A stretch of DNA of 64,000 bases from Alkalihalobacillus sp. YIM B00296 (GCF_020179385.1 NZ_JAIBLJ010000002.1:277944-341943); one strand, 5' to 3'; shown: positions 17,431-26,396, numbered from the stretch's first letter. The notes: generated by a model not told the origin, from the letters alone. Numbers and translations are program-made.

Positions 17431-17460
17431 TAAAAAACTCCACTTCAAAACAAGTGGAGT
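17431..17460 (-). terminator. Intrinsic terminator hairpin, minus strand
   Basis: Perfect 9-bp stem ACTCCACTT/AAGTGGAGT with a 6-base loop and a run of six T on the minus strand. No minus-strand gene lies immediately upstream, so it may shield the queD operon from incoming transcription. Confidence 0.65.
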
Positions 17461-17613
17461 GTGAATGAACAGCAAATAAGTTCACGCTCCCTAGTTTTGT
17501 TTAATGAGGGGTGGGAATTACGAACCCTCGACATGAAATGTATAATGAATCAGTTAAAGTCTGTTATACTAAAGAATAAATGAAATTAACATTGTTGGAA
17601 AGGGGTATCTCTT

Positions 17614-17919
17614 TTGAAAACATCTACCATCCTCGGCACGGTCATTGGGTTTGCCGCTGGTGTATTGCTTACAAAACAATTAAGCTCCCGTCCGATCACA
17701 CCTGAATCAGCATTGAAAACACTCAAACAGAAAGTGCCGTTGAAGGTGAGCGGATCCTGGATTTATACCATTAAGGAATCCGTAGAAATGAACGGGCTGT
17801 CCTATAATGTATACAAAGGCGGATTCACCCAATCGACTTCCTCTGGTGAAGAACATTACTTGTTCACCGTAGATGCAGATACCGGGTCAGTATTAGAAAT
17901 CGCTAATACAAATATATAA
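17614..17919 (+). CDS. Small PepSY-domain-like protein with N-terminal membrane segment
   Basis: 101-residue protein with one N-terminal hydrophobic segment (about 5-22, TILGTVIGFAAGVLLTK), then a PepSY-like domain with EESVE-type strands and the typical ending FTVDADTGSVLEI. It probably sits outside the membrane, anchored. PepSY domains are linked to peptidase inhibition or regulation, but no partner is visible. TTG start with AAAGGGG about 9 bases upstream. In B. subtilis a protein of this kind (YtzB, as I recall) lies in the same region; I leave the symbol empty because I cannot confirm it. Confidence 0.7.
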   Translation: MKTSTILGTVIGFAAGVLLTKQLSSRPITPESALKTLKQKVPLKVSGSWIYTIKESVEMNGLSYNVYKGGFTQSTSSGEEHYLFTVDADTGSVLEIANTNI

Positions 17920-17950
17920 TCAACAAGATCAACATATACATGGACATTCA

Positions 17951-17985
17951 AAAGGGGCGACTCGAACGTGGAGTCAGCCCCATTT
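17951..17985. terminator. Bidirectional terminator
   Basis: GGGGCGACTC pairs with GAGTCAGCCCC (one bulged base), with T-runs on both sides, between the convergent PepSY-like gene and the hypothetical gene at 17991. Confidence 0.75.
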
Positions 17986-17990
17986 TTAGA

Positions 17991-18569
17991 TTAATTGAAT
18001 GTGTGCTTTTGCCCGTATAGGTTGTTTTCAACCATGAAACGTGAAGATGAATACACTTGGTTCCCCCATACGAACATCAAGTATACCGGAATAAGCAGGA
18101 TAAGTGCATGTAATGACATGATCCATCCTAAGTTCATCTTCTTGCCAAGGTGATCGAATTGCTCTTTGTAATTTGTCAATGTGTCATTTTGGAAAGCCCC
18201 AATTTCAGTAGCGGTCAACATTTTTCCATTTGTTGCATCAAAGTAGACAGTTTCTTTTCGATCAAAAGTGAAGATGTTGTCTCGTACAGTTTGGTATTCA
18301 GCAAGAGCCGCATACACCGTAATCGGACCTTGAGCTTCTTCTCCTTCTACAGCTTCAGGATTCACTTCTACCTTAGTAACATGAGATAACTCTTTAAGAC
18401 TACCGTTATTGAAATCATAATATTCATCCTGCAAAAAGTCTTTCGTAGCCTTTTGCATTTCTTCTGGTGCTTTTGCTCCGTTTTCAGCAGCTAATACGCC
18501 AGTTCCCCCAGATACTAAAAGCGTTAAAGCCATCATAGCGGCTGTAAGTTGCTTAAGCATATCTATCAT
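17991..18569 (-). CDS. Hypothetical exported, membrane-anchored protein
   Basis: Not recognised. 192 residues: an N-terminal signal peptide (about 4-28, ending GVLAAENG), an exported domain with FTFDRKETVYFDATNGKMLTATEIG that recalls YpeB/PepSY-type strands, and a C-terminal hydrophobic segment (about 145-170, WIMSLHALILLIPVYLMFVW) before a short tail. The predicted form is an extracytoplasmic domain held by a C-terminal anchor. GGAGG lies upstream; the start could be the ATG at 18569 or, with better spacing, the one at 18560. It lies convergent to the small PepSY-like gene and shares its terminator. Confidence 0.7.
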   Translation of the reverse strand: MIDMLKQLTAAMMALTLLVSGGTGVLAAENGAKAPEEMQKATKDFLQDEYYDFNNGSLKELSHVTKVEVNPEAVEGEEAQGPITVYAALAEYQTVRDNIFTFDRKETVYFDATNGKMLTATEIGAFQNDTLTNYKEQFDHLGKKMNLGWIMSLHALILLIPVYLMFVWGNQVYSSSRFMVENNLYGQKHTFN

Positions 18570-18718
18570 TCCCTCCTAAACGTCTGTATAAGCCAATTAA
18601 TATATTACACTATCATTACTTCAAAAATCTATGTTAATTGTAACAGGTTTCTGTAAAAAATGTGACGTTTTTCTACAACCATTTTCTTACAAACCTTGTA
18701 AATGTGACAATTTATTGA

Positions 18719-19561
18719 TTATTTGTCCCGTTTAACAGAGTCCACGATTTCACCTTCACCATTGAACTTCACTGCACGATATATGGCATCATGATAAAAT
18801 GTAAACCATGCATTCCCTGACATCCCTTTACCGATCCATTCCTGTTTTTGGCCGATAGAGGTCATCGGGTAGTCATCATAGGCTAAGACCCAAAGAGGAT
18901 TCTTATGGGCATGGGTTGGCATTAAGTCCGCCATGTGGAATAGCTTATCTTTTCCTTGTTCAAAGTATAGGATGGAATGTCCGTCACTATGGCCTCCTGT
19001 ATGGATCATATGAATCCCAGGCAGGACTTCGATCCGGTCTTTATAAGACTTGACCTGATCCTCAATTCCCTTCCAGTTCATTTCCCAATATGTATTTTTT
19101 GAGCGGATATTCGGGTTCCTCATTTCATTCCACTCTGTTTCTGAAGTATAGATCGTTGCGTTTTTAAAAGTAGAAACAAGTCGGTCACCTTCTGTTTTCG
19201 TTAGACCACAGGCATGATCGAAATGCATATGAGTCATGAGAACAAAATCAATATCATCTGTGGTAAGATTAAGCTCCGCTAACTCCCTATCAATGTTCGA
19301 TTCTTCATTGACGCCATAATTTCTTTTCTGTTTATCAGAAAGTTTGTCGTTCCCCATCCCAGATTCAATCAAGATGTTTTTCCCCTTATATTGAAAGAAA
19401 ATCGGGTCTGTCCGAAGCTCAATCTGATTCTTTTCATTAACCGGATACTTCTTGCTCCATAACGGTTTCGGAACAACACCAAACATTGCTCCGCCATCCA
19501 TGTTGTTTACACCGCCATTCAACCAGTGCAAGTTCACTTCTCCAAATTGCAGCGTTTCCAT
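18719..19561 (-). CDS. ytnP: Metallo-beta-lactamase-fold lactonase-like hydrolase YtnP
   Basis: 280-residue metal-dependent hydrolase with the signature [14 protein letters not shown] (HxHxDH, about residues 108-116), a later [11 protein letters not shown] ligand histidine and HMADLMPTH with the bridging aspartate. B. subtilis YtnP is described as a quorum-quenching lactonase; the actual substrate here is inferred by homology only. It lies next to trmB in the same direction, the B. subtilis order. The protein is cytoplasmic with no signal peptide. The gap to trmB is 75 bases. Confidence 0.87.
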   Translation of the reverse strand: METLQFGEVNLHWLNGGVNNMDGGAMFGVVPKPLWSKKYPVNEKNQIELRTDPIFFQYKGKNILIESGMGNDKLSDKQKRNYGVNEESNIDRELAELNLTTDDIDFVLMTHMHFDHACGLTKTEGDRLVSTFKNATIYTSETEWNEMRNPNIRSKNTYWEMNWKGIEDQVKSYKDRIEVLPGIHMIHTGGHSDGHSILYFEQGKDKLFHMADLMPTHAHKNPLWVLAYDDYPMTSIGQKQEWIGKGMSGNAWFTFYHDAIYRAVKFNGEGEIVDSVKRDK

Positions 19562-19636
19562 GTTTGTTCACTCCTCTTACTCAATCTACTATTCATTGTA
19601 GCATATCAACGCTTTAGAAGGAGTCATTTCAAATCG

Positions 19637-20281
19637 CTATTTCGTACGATAAACAGCTTCACATCGATAGATCCGGTTACCCATCGCAGAAAATTTCTCT
19701 TCATACTCAGTCATCACATTTCCTTCAAAATCACTTCGATGTAAATCCAGACTCACATTGTTCAAGATCATTCCGTATTTAGAAAAGCTATGAAGAGAGT
19801 ATTCGAACAATCCTTGGTTATCAGTTTTCAAATGGATTTCTCCGCTAGGAATCAGAACTTTCTCATATGCTCTCAAAAATAATTCATACGTCAACCGCCG
19901 TTTTTCATGACGGTTTTTCGGCCATGGATCTGAAAAGTTCAAATAGATACGATGGACTTCCCCAGCGTCAAAATACTGAATAAGGTTCATAGCGTTTACA
20001 TTCATCATACGGGCATTTTTCTGCCCTGATTCTTTTATTTTATCAATCGCCGATACGACGATGCTTTTCTGTCTTTCTATCCCGATAAAATTTGCGCTCT
20101 CGTGGCGTTTAGCCATTTCGGTAATGAATTGTCCTTTTCCAGTCCCAACTTCAATACAGATCGGATGATCGTTGTTGAAAAGTTCATTCCATTTCCCTTT
20201 CCAATTTTCTGGATCAGGCACGACGATTTGTGGATTGTCGTCCATTTTATTTTGTGCCCATGGTTTATTTCTTAGACGCAT
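19637..20281 (-). CDS. trmB: tRNA (guanine-N7-)-methyltransferase TrmB
   Basis: SAM-dependent enzyme that methylates G46 in tRNA variable loops. The 214-residue protein has the SAM-binding ICIEVGTGKGQFITEMA (about 40-56), FIGIERQ, and the catalytic YLNFSDPWPKNRHEKRRLTYE segment (about 112-132) typical of TrmB. Length fits the family. Likely cotranscribed with ytnP. Its start codon region contains the family opening MRLRNKPWA, so the ATG at 20281 is secure. Confidence 0.95.
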   Translation of the reverse strand: MRLRNKPWAQNKMDDNPQIVVPDPENWKGKWNELFNNDHPICIEVGTGKGQFITEMAKRHESANFIGIERQKSIVVSAIDKIKESGQKNARMMNVNAMNLIQYFDAGEVHRIYLNFSDPWPKNRHEKRRLTYELFLRAYEKVLIPSGEIHLKTDNQGLFEYSLHSFSKYGMILNNVSLDLHRSDFEGNVMTEYEEKFSAMGNRIYRCEAVYRTK

Positions 20282-20577
20282 ACGTTCAAACCCTTTCTGA
20301 TTACGTTATCCTCGGATATTTTACCATGAAAGGCGTCAAAAAATGAAATTCGTATGATTAATTTTAACGCCTATTTTATATGAAGGAGAATCGGTGAGTA
20401 TTTTGGAGTAATTTTTATCATCGTAGACGTGAATGACAACGACATAGTGAGAGGGTATCATATCCTGCCATATACCAATTATAGCCATTAGGTAAGTAAA
20501 CGCTTTCAACGGTAACATTATAAACGTTGTAATATTGGAACGTAAAAAAACACTACAGGAGTGGTTTAACGAATTCA

Positions 20578-20750
20578 TGTCTATTTTAAAAAAGACCTTG
20601 ACGAAGACAGCAGAAGTGGCAGTATTGATGATGTTCAGTGGATTATTTGCAGGTTATGCATTAGCTGTTTATCCATTTGAACGTATCGCACACAAACAAA
20701 CGATCCGAGCACAAAAAGTTAAAATCAAGTACGCTTCCCAGTACTCATAA
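20578..20750 (+). CDS. Small single-pass membrane protein, hypothetical
   Basis: 57 residues: a short basic N-terminus, one hydrophobic helix (AVLMMFSGLFAGYALAVYPF, about 17-36) and a basic C-terminal tail. The ATG lies 15 bases after GGAG, longer than usual; an upstream in-frame extension exists but has no better start. A good intrinsic terminator at 20817-20866 follows, which supports a real transcript. Function unknown. Confidence 0.5.
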
Positions 20751-20816
20751 TAAATGTAAGGCTTTGTCCAATTTTAATGTTCATTTTTATGAAAATTGTT
20801 TTAGAAGCCAATTGAA

Positions 20817-20866
20817 AGAAAGATCTTGCTTAGGCCAACATGCTGGTCTGATGCAGGATCTTTTTT
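20817..20866 (+). terminator. Intrinsic terminator
   Basis: AAAGATCTTGC pairs with GCAGGATCTTT (one mismatch) and is followed by a run of T on the plus strand. Confidence 0.65.
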
Positions 20867-21023
20867 CTTAGGGGCAAATTACATCTATCCACTTGCTAAT
20901 CCGAATAACATACCAGTTTAAGGTAAAGGATTGTTTTGAATGAATGAAATCAAAACATTATCGCTAATAAGATGAAAAAAACGGTGATACTAAGTACAAT
21001 GAAAGAAAAAAGGTGAGGATTAC

Positions 21024-21110
21024 ATGCAGGATTTTTTAATTTTTTGGGCTCCACCGCTTGTCTTGATCATTGCAATCATCAGTCTTTTCATTTGGGGAGC
21101 GAAAAAATAA
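21024..21110 (+). CDS. 28-residue membrane peptide
   Basis: A short reading frame coding for 28 residues: MQDFLIFWAPP, then a hydrophobic stretch VLIIAIISLFIWGAKK. AAAAAAGGTGAGG with 4-6 bases to the ATG gives a strong ribosome binding site. The composition (single helix, short positive tail) fits the small membrane peptides that modulate larger complexes, but no partner is known. It lies 64 bases before ytzH in the same direction. Conservation cannot be judged here. Confidence 0.5.
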   Translation: MQDFLIFWAPPLVLIIAIISLFIWGAKK

Positions 21111-21174
21111 TCGGATAAAAAGCATCCACATTGACACATCCTAAAAGCAAACCGACTTGAAAGGATGCGTAATC

Positions 21175-21450
21175 ATGCCATTACAAGTTAATGATCAAAT
21201 TTCATTGCTTGCGGATATTTTAAGAAGTCATCAGTTGGATCAGTGTGGTTCAAATTCAGAGTGCCAACAGTTGGAGAGGTTGACGAATTCCCTGCTCCAA
21301 AATCCCCAGACCCCTTTAGAACTACGGGACACCTTGATGGCTATACAAACATACGGACAAAACGGCGGGCAAGCCGAGTCACTTGAACACCATATCAACC
21401 AATCAAACGGTGATTTAAACCAATGGATGAGTGTGATCGATCAGATGTAG
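21175..21450 (+). CDS. ytzH: YtzH-like protein
   Basis: 91-residue cytoplasmic protein of the YtzH family (DUF of unknown function), helical, with CGSNSECQQLERLTNSLL near the N-terminus and a helix-rich C-terminus. The ATG at 21175 is chosen since AAAGGAT lies 8 bases upstream; a longer frame to 21157 begins with residues not typical of the family. In B. subtilis ytzH lies beside ytmP, as here, though here the two are convergent. Confidence 0.8.
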   Translation: MPLQVNDQISLLADILRSHQLDQCGSNSECQQLERLTNSLLQNPQTPLELRDTLMAIQTYGQNGGQAESLEHHINQSNGDLNQWMSVIDQM

Positions 21451-21556
21451 GCTTGGTTCAAATTACTTATAGAAATTTAAGAAAAGCGTAAACGCCCTGG
21501 TCAGCCATGAAGGGCACTGGAAGTTCAAACTTTTTGGTTCGAGCCTAATCTTCAAA

Positions 21557-21590
21557 AAAGATAAGCCTTTTCTAAAGGACTCATCTTATT
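21557..21590 (-). terminator. Intrinsic terminator of ytmP
   Basis: On the minus strand AAGATGAGTCCTTT pairs with AAAGGCTTATCTT (one wobble, one bulge) and is followed by TTTTGAAG. It overlaps the end of the ytmP reading frame. Confidence 0.6.
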
Positions 21591-22403
21591 TCAGTGATAT
21601 ATTTGTTTATCTAATTGAACAAGGTAATTCATCCAATATTTCGCTTGTTCTTCTTGGCCGCGTTCAAAGTGCCAAAAAATCGATTCTATTGTTTGAGCTA
21701 CTATATACCAATGCATTCTTATTTTTAATGAATGTGTGAGCGGAATGCCATACGAACGTAACCACTGGTCCCATTCCTCGTCAGGGACATACCAATAGAG
21801 AAGCATAGCCAGATCCAACGTCGGATCCGCGATCATCGCTCCATCCCAGTCGATCAGGAACAATCTGTTCTCTTCAGAGATGAGCCAATTATTATGATTT
21901 ACATCCCCATGACAAACGACATATTGGTCTGTTTGGACCTCGTGTAAATGCGAAGATAAATAATCAAGATAAGGCTGAAGCTCTTGCTGGAATTGATGAT
22001 TTTTTTGGGTACGATGTGATAATTCATTTAACACAGCTTCAGGGGTTAACGGTTGTTTCCCAATTCTGCGTAGCATCGAAAGCAATTCTTGTGAACGATG
22101 AATTTTGGAAAGCAGTTTAGCAACTAACTGTTGATTCATCTCTGCAGCTTTAAGCTCTCTACCGTTCAACCAGTGCTGGGCAGTTATAACGTCTCCATTT
22201 TCTAATCGCTTGGTCCATAAAAGCTTTGGAACGATCCCCTCTGCCGACAATACAGCAAGGAATGGTGACGAGTTTCTTTTCAAGAAGATTTTCTCTTCTC
22301 CATATTGTGCGATATAGGCTTCACCGGTTGCACCACCCGCAGGCTTGACCTGCCAGCCGCTTCCTAATATGTGTTTCAATACGTTCACCTTCGATTTCAT
22401 CAT
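21591..22403 (-). CDS. ytmP: Aminoglycoside-phosphotransferase/choline-kinase family protein YtmP
   Basis: 270-residue kinase-fold protein. The catalytic loop HGDVNHNNWL (about residues 163-172) and the metal-binding LIDWDGAMIADP (about 180-191) are intact; an N-terminal lobe with a probable nucleotide lysine precedes. Its substrate is not known; the family ranges from choline kinase to antibiotic phosphotransferases, and chromosomal Bacillus YtmP is usually treated as a phosphotransferase of unknown target. Monocistronic with its own terminator. Confidence 0.83.
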   Translation of the reverse strand: MMKSKVNVLKHILGSGWQVKPAGGATGEAYIAQYGEEKIFLKRNSSPFLAVLSAEGIVPKLLWTKRLENGDVITAQHWLNGRELKAAEMNQQLVAKLLSKIHRSQELLSMLRRIGKQPLTPEAVLNELSHRTQKNHQFQQELQPYLDYLSSHLHEVQTDQYVVCHGDVNHNNWLISEENRLFLIDWDGAMIADPTLDLAMLLYWYVPDEEWDQWLRSYGIPLTHSLKIRMHWYIVAQTIESIFWHFERGQEEQAKYWMNYLVQLDKQIYH

Positions 22404-22489
22404 TCTATCTTTATTATCGGCTTAAAAAAATCATTTCAAAGTATACAAACACGATAAATCTGTACAGATATAATATTTTAACATATAAA

Positions 22490-22602
22490 TGCCCGTTCAA
22501 AAAGACACGAATTAGAAACATCACCGGTTAACTGCGTCACGTCCTGTGACAACGGCAGTACTAGTACGCCTATGCGTCGGAAAGTGCTCTTTTGAAGTCA
22601 GC
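22490..22602. repeat. About 110-base imperfect palindromic element
   Basis: The ends GTTCAAAAAGACAC and GTGCTCTTTTGAA are near-complementary. Inside are GTCACGTCCTGTGAC (a small palindrome), GTACTAGTAC (a perfect palindrome) and ATGCGTCGG. This resembles a miniature inverted-repeat element. It fills the gap between ytmP and the lipid kinase gene. No second full copy is seen in the window. Confidence 0.5.
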
Positions 22603-22616
22603 TATCCCGAACCAGA

Positions 22617-23549
22617 TCACTTCACCAACAAACGTTTGGAATGAATCTTGATATTGACCGGAGTTGAACCGATCAACTCACCATCTGCATGCATCGTTAC
22701 TGGTTTATTTGTATCAACTTCGATCTCCTTCCCTACCAATAACGTAACCTCTTTCAATTTGGTATGTAACCCTAAAAAAACAGTCCCGAATAGAATCAGC
22801 AGTTTTCTTCTGGAAAGGTTATGGACAATACATACGTTCAACAGTCCATCGTTTGGTATTGCATCCGGACTGATTTTCATTCCACCACCATAATATTTAA
22901 TATTGGTCGTAGCAATCAACCAGACATCACTGAATTCAAGTTCCTTCCCATCCACCTTCATTTTCAACTGGAATGGCTGGTATGTCATTGCTAATTTCAC
23001 AACAGTGATTATGTAAGATAAAGATCCCAGCCCTATTTTATTTAATATCCCTTTATATTTTGATTCGTTCGTACGCCTCGCTACTTCTCCGTCAAAACCG
23101 ATTCCGAGTGAGCTTGTAAAAAAACTGGGTTTATGTTTCCGTTTACGAAGCCGATACTCACCTATATCAAATCGTCTAATTCGGCTCTTCTTTGAAACGA
23201 TATGAAGAAGAGCTTGTGCGGTTGCCCTAGGAATTTTAAAACCTCTTGCAAAATCGTTACCAGATCCAGCAGGAATAAAAGAGACTGGTATTGCCGGATG
23301 ATGGCTCAATCCATTGATCACCTCATGCATTGTACCGTCGCCACCGACAGTGACAATTCCCTTCAAGTGTTCATGATGAATATGGGCCATTTGTTGAGCA
23401 ATGTCTTTTCCATGCCCAGGCCTTTGGGTAAAAAAGCTCCGGTATGGTATATTTTGTTCTTGTAAATTACGTTTTACTTTTTCCCAAACCTTTTCCCCTC
23501 TACCGTTCCCAGCTTTAGGATTTATGATGAAGATGTAGAACTTTTCCAT
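22617..23549 (-). CDS. ytlR: Diacylglycerol/lipid kinase family protein YtlR
   Basis: 310-residue DAGK-catalytic-domain protein. It shows IINPKAGNGRG (about 8-18), the GGDGTMHEVINGL glycine motif (about 68-80), PAGSGNDFARG (about 93-103) and the C-terminal HADGE. It is expected to phosphorylate a lipid or sphingoid-like substrate at the membrane surface; B. subtilis YtlR is not the main DgkB. Substrate is unknown. It stands alone, downstream of the broken NERD gene. Confidence 0.87.
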   Translation of the reverse strand: MEKFYIFIINPKAGNGRGEKVWEKVKRNLQEQNIPYRSFFTQRPGHGKDIAQQMAHIHHEHLKGIVTVGGDGTMHEVINGLSHHPAIPVSFIPAGSGNDFARGFKIPRATAQALLHIVSKKSRIRRFDIGEYRLRKRKHKPSFFTSSLGIGFDGEVARRTNESKYKGILNKIGLGSLSYIITVVKLAMTYQPFQLKMKVDGKELEFSDVWLIATTNIKYYGGGMKISPDAIPNDGLLNVCIVHNLSRRKLLILFGTVFLGLHTKLKEVTLLVGKEIEVDTNKPVTMHADGELIGSTPVNIKIHSKRLLVK

Positions 23550-23726
23550 TTATAAGCCACTCTCTTTCGATGGTCTTATTCTTTTTTCAACAAAATGTCC
23601 TAAAATTCCTCTTTATCCGTATATAAATGTCGTCGATGATAACTGGTTGTTTGGATAGTACCCAAGGATTTTCGTGTCAGACTTGTCCTTTTAAGCCCTC
23701 ATACGGACATTGAATCCATCCATCAT

Positions 23727-24640
23727 TCAATCGGAACTTGTCTCATCCCACTGATGCTTATCACGATCCCATTCAGGCCTTCTGTAAGCAGAGGTTGCAC
23801 AATGTGTCAATACGATTTCAGCAGCTTTCAGTTGCTTGAATTTAATTGGACTCGGCTGCCTTTTCAAAATCTTTTTCCACTCACTGTAATTGGTCTGATC
23901 AACAATTTGGATATAAGATGGTATATTGTCACGATTCACATATGCATTTTGTCCAAGTATGATATATGAGGTTTTCAGTTCGGTCGTTTTGGTATCGATG
24001 ACTGATTCTATAAAATAATTCACCCGCTGGACAGCAGAGATTGGATTGATGATTTTCCGTTTTTCTTCATGCCTTTCACATTCCCAGAATCGATTCTGGG
24101 ATGCATGGACGATCTCACCTTTACTTGTCTCTAATAGAACAATCGCTTTGATCGAATCAGGACCAATCAAAAGCACATCCAATTAGGTTTGGGCTTTTTT
24201 TATTTGAATGATAGGTTTGTTAGCACCAGATAGTTATCCGGCAATTCTTGGACAAGGAAGCGAAGGAATTTGCCCTGTTTAAGCGATGAACTGATTATGG
24301 AAGTTTCTCTTATTGTAGAACTCGCCCACTTCAATTGAAATTGGAACAGCTCTTCCCGGAAATCTTCTTTCACTTCAGATAAACTTCGAGGATCAATCCT
24401 CACCTTTCCGGATTCGATTATTTCATTTTCAGGATTGCCCCGTTTCCTTTTCCACCATTTACTCTTAGAAGGATGCTCTTGTTCAGGGGAGTATAAATCT
24501 TCTTTCATCTGATTGATTTCCCAATTCACTTTTGCCCTATTCCAACGGTCGCGTTTCAGTCGTGTATATTGTCCTGTATAACGAAAAACATCCTGTTCAT
24601 ACCTTGAGACGCAATCCTCCAATTTGATCAGTTGTGCCAA
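23727..24640 (-). pseudogene. NERD nuclease-related-domain protein, split by frameshift and stop
   Basis: Two adjacent reading frames (24200-24640 and 23727-24182) are halves of one protein. The first ends at the A-rich tract after LVLTNLSFK and the second begins LDVLLIGPDSIKAIVLLETSKG. In intact NERD proteins this joins as LTNL followed by a QIDVLLIG-like stretch and the ETK-type catalytic motif. The frames differ by one base in the A-tract near 24200, and a TAA lies where the glutamine of QIDVLLI is expected (just before 24182). So two lesions separate the halves. The likely original product is a NERD-domain protein of about 300 residues, of uncertain nuclease role. Confidence 0.7.
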
Positions 24641-24657
24641 TCTTTATCACCTGCCTT

Positions 24658-25344
24658 TTAAACCCAAGAAGCAATGATTGGGATGATGATGGATGCTACA
24701 AGTGCTGAAATGGTCATCGCTACTGAGCTTGTCGCTACTGCTTGGCTGCCATATTCCAGGGCTTTTGAAGTCCCGATTGCATGTGAAGCAGCTCCCAAAC
24801 CCAATCCTCTCGACATATCACTCTTTATTTTAAACCATTTGAATAAGAAGGGTGCTGTGATTACACCGCCTATTCCAGCAATCATGGCGAATACGACGAC
24901 TATTGAAGGCATACCACCGGAAACTCTCGTTATCTCCATTGCCACAGGAGTCGTAACCGATTTTGGCAAAAGAGACAAAATAACATCTTGAGATGTTCCA
25001 ATCATCTGGGCGAAAAATAACCCTGAAAACATACCAACACAAACTCCTGTAACGATACTTAAAAGGAGCGGGAACGTATATTTCATCAACAAGCCACGGT
25101 GGATATAAAGCGGATAGGCCAGGGCGACAACTGCTGGTCCTAATAGCTTATCGATCCACACTGCACCTGTCATGTATGTCTCATAAGAAAAATCGAAAAT
25201 GATCAAAAAACAAATGATAACAGTTACAGCTGTCAAAATTGGTGTCAGAAAAGGATGCCTCCATCTTCTATAGAGTTGGAGGCTCAATAGGTATAAACCG
25301 ATTGTAAATGCTAGAAATGCAATTTCTATCAAACTATGTTTCAT
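24658..25344 (-). CDS. cidB: LrgB/CidB-family membrane protein
   Basis: 228-residue polytopic membrane protein, about six helices, of the LrgB/CidB family (GLFFAQMIG, LLPKSVTTPVAMEI and the C-terminal HAIGTSKALEYG). It pairs with CidA, whose gene overlaps its start by 11 bases. The family is discussed as holin/antiholin-like; B. subtilis homologues (PftAB) transport pyruvate. I cannot tell which applies. No LysR or LytTR regulator gene is adjacent, unlike typical cid/lrg loci. The symbol is by family. Confidence 0.82.
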   Translation of the reverse strand: MKHSLIEIAFLAFTIGLYLLSLQLYRRWRHPFLTPILTAVTVIICFLIIFDFSYETYMTGAVWIDKLLGPAVVALAYPLYIHRGLLMKYTFPLLLSIVTGVCVGMFSGLFFAQMIGTSQDVILSLLPKSVTTPVAMEITRVSGGMPSIVVVFAMIAGIGGVITAPFLFKWFKIKSDMSRGLGLGAASHAIGTSKALEYGSQAVATSSVAMTISALVASIIIPIIASWV

Positions 25345-25708
25345 TTGACCCCTTCTTCAGGCGTTTTGACATGAAAAAGTCCAACAATATCCCGGAGATG
25401 AGCATCACGAGAATTGTACTGACAAGGACTGCTGGGATAAGGAGCAATCCTTTTCCTTTGAAAACATGACTGAATTCTATGACTCCAACCGTCACAGGAA
25501 TGAAAAAGAGCGTTAGATGAGTAAGCAGGAATCGACTTCCTTCCTGTATCCATCTTAACGGGAGGATCTTTGTCACGAGCAGACAAAAAAGAAGGACCAT
25601 TCCAATGATACTTCCCGGAATCATAAGATCCAAAGCATTTTGAATCCAGGTTCCTGCTAAATACATAGAATAAAGAACCAGAACTTGTATGATGACAATG
25701 GATACCAT
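25334..25708 (-). CDS. cidA: CidA/LrgA-family membrane protein
   Basis: 124-residue protein with four predicted membrane helices (MIPGSIIGMVLLFCLL motif, LFFIPVTVGVI). It is the usual first partner of CidB. I choose the ATG at 25708, which lies 5 bases after the thpR stop; the longer ORF would overlap thpR. An AGAGTG ribosome site precedes it. The arrangement thpR-cidA-cidB looks like one operon. The symbol is by family. Confidence 0.82.
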   Translation of the reverse strand: MVSIVIIQVLVLYSMYLAGTWIQNALDLMIPGSIIGMVLLFCLLVTKILPLRWIQEGSRFLLTHLTLFFIPVTVGVIEFSHVFKGKGLLLIPAVLVSTILVMLISGILLDFFMSKRLKKGSNET

Positions 25709-25713
25709 TCGTA

Positions 25714-26277
25714 TCACTCTAACAAGTCTCCGATCTTGAAGCGTCGACATGGAACGTACATCGGTTCCTCACCAGGGTGGATTTCATATAAGATGATTTC
25801 ATTGACTTCCCAGCTGCAGCCAGTCAATTCTGTTGGCAAGGTGGAGCTTTCACTCGATACGCCTTGAGAGTCACCGCCCCACCGTTTTCCAAGCGTAATA
25901 TGGGGCCGATAAGGCCTGGATTCTACCTCGAAACCGGCTGAAATGCACCTCTGTTTCGTCTGTTCTTGCAGCTGGTTCAGCTGTTCAGAATGGTCGATCC
26001 CTAACCAAAACACACGGGGGGTCTTCGGATTCCCAAAATAACCGACCTTATTTATGGCTAATCGAAAAGATGGTGTATTGATCTTTTCCATTTTTTCAAT
26101 CAATTGGCCCAACTTTTTATCAGGAGATGCTCCTAGAAATTGAAGGGTAATATGGTAATCACCTAAACTTGTCCATTTCTTAAACCGAAGAAGCGGCATG
26201 ACTTCTTCGGCATAGCTGTGGATTTTCGTTTGGATTTCTTCTGGAATCGGTACTGCCAAGAAAGTGTGCCTAGACAT
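25714..26277 (-). CDS. thpR: RNA 2',3'-cyclic phosphodiesterase ThpR (LigT family)
   Basis: 187-residue 2H phosphoesterase that opens 2',3'-cyclic phosphate ends of RNA. Both HxT motifs are present: YHITLQFLG (about residues 42-50) and RPHITLGKRW (about 125-134). In B. subtilis the homologue is YtlP in the same neighbourhood. It leads a probable operon with cidA and cidB and is divergent from the cysteine synthase gene. Confidence 0.88.
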   Translation of the reverse strand: MSRHTFLAVPIPEEIQTKIHSYAEEVMPLLRFKKWTSLGDYHITLQFLGASPDKKLGQLIEKMEKINTPSFRLAINKVGYFGNPKTPRVFWLGIDHSEQLNQLQEQTKQRCISAGFEVESRPYRPHITLGKRWGGDSQGVSSESSTLPTELTGCSWEVNEIILYEIHPGEEPMYVPCRRFKIGDLLE

Positions 26278-26390
26278 TTTGTAACCTCCGTATTGAAGCT
26301 ATCATCAGTCCAACAAAAACAGGTTATGACTGGAATATTAATGGATTTACCTTTAAAAACATTAAATTAGAGTGGTTTACTTGGATTTGT

Positions 26391-26396
26391 TATAAT
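26391..26396 (+). promoter_or_regulatory. Probable -10 element of the cysteine synthase promoter
   Basis: Perfect TATAAT, 37 bases before the start codon. The -35 region (TTAGAG at 26367-26372) is weak. Confidence 0.4.
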
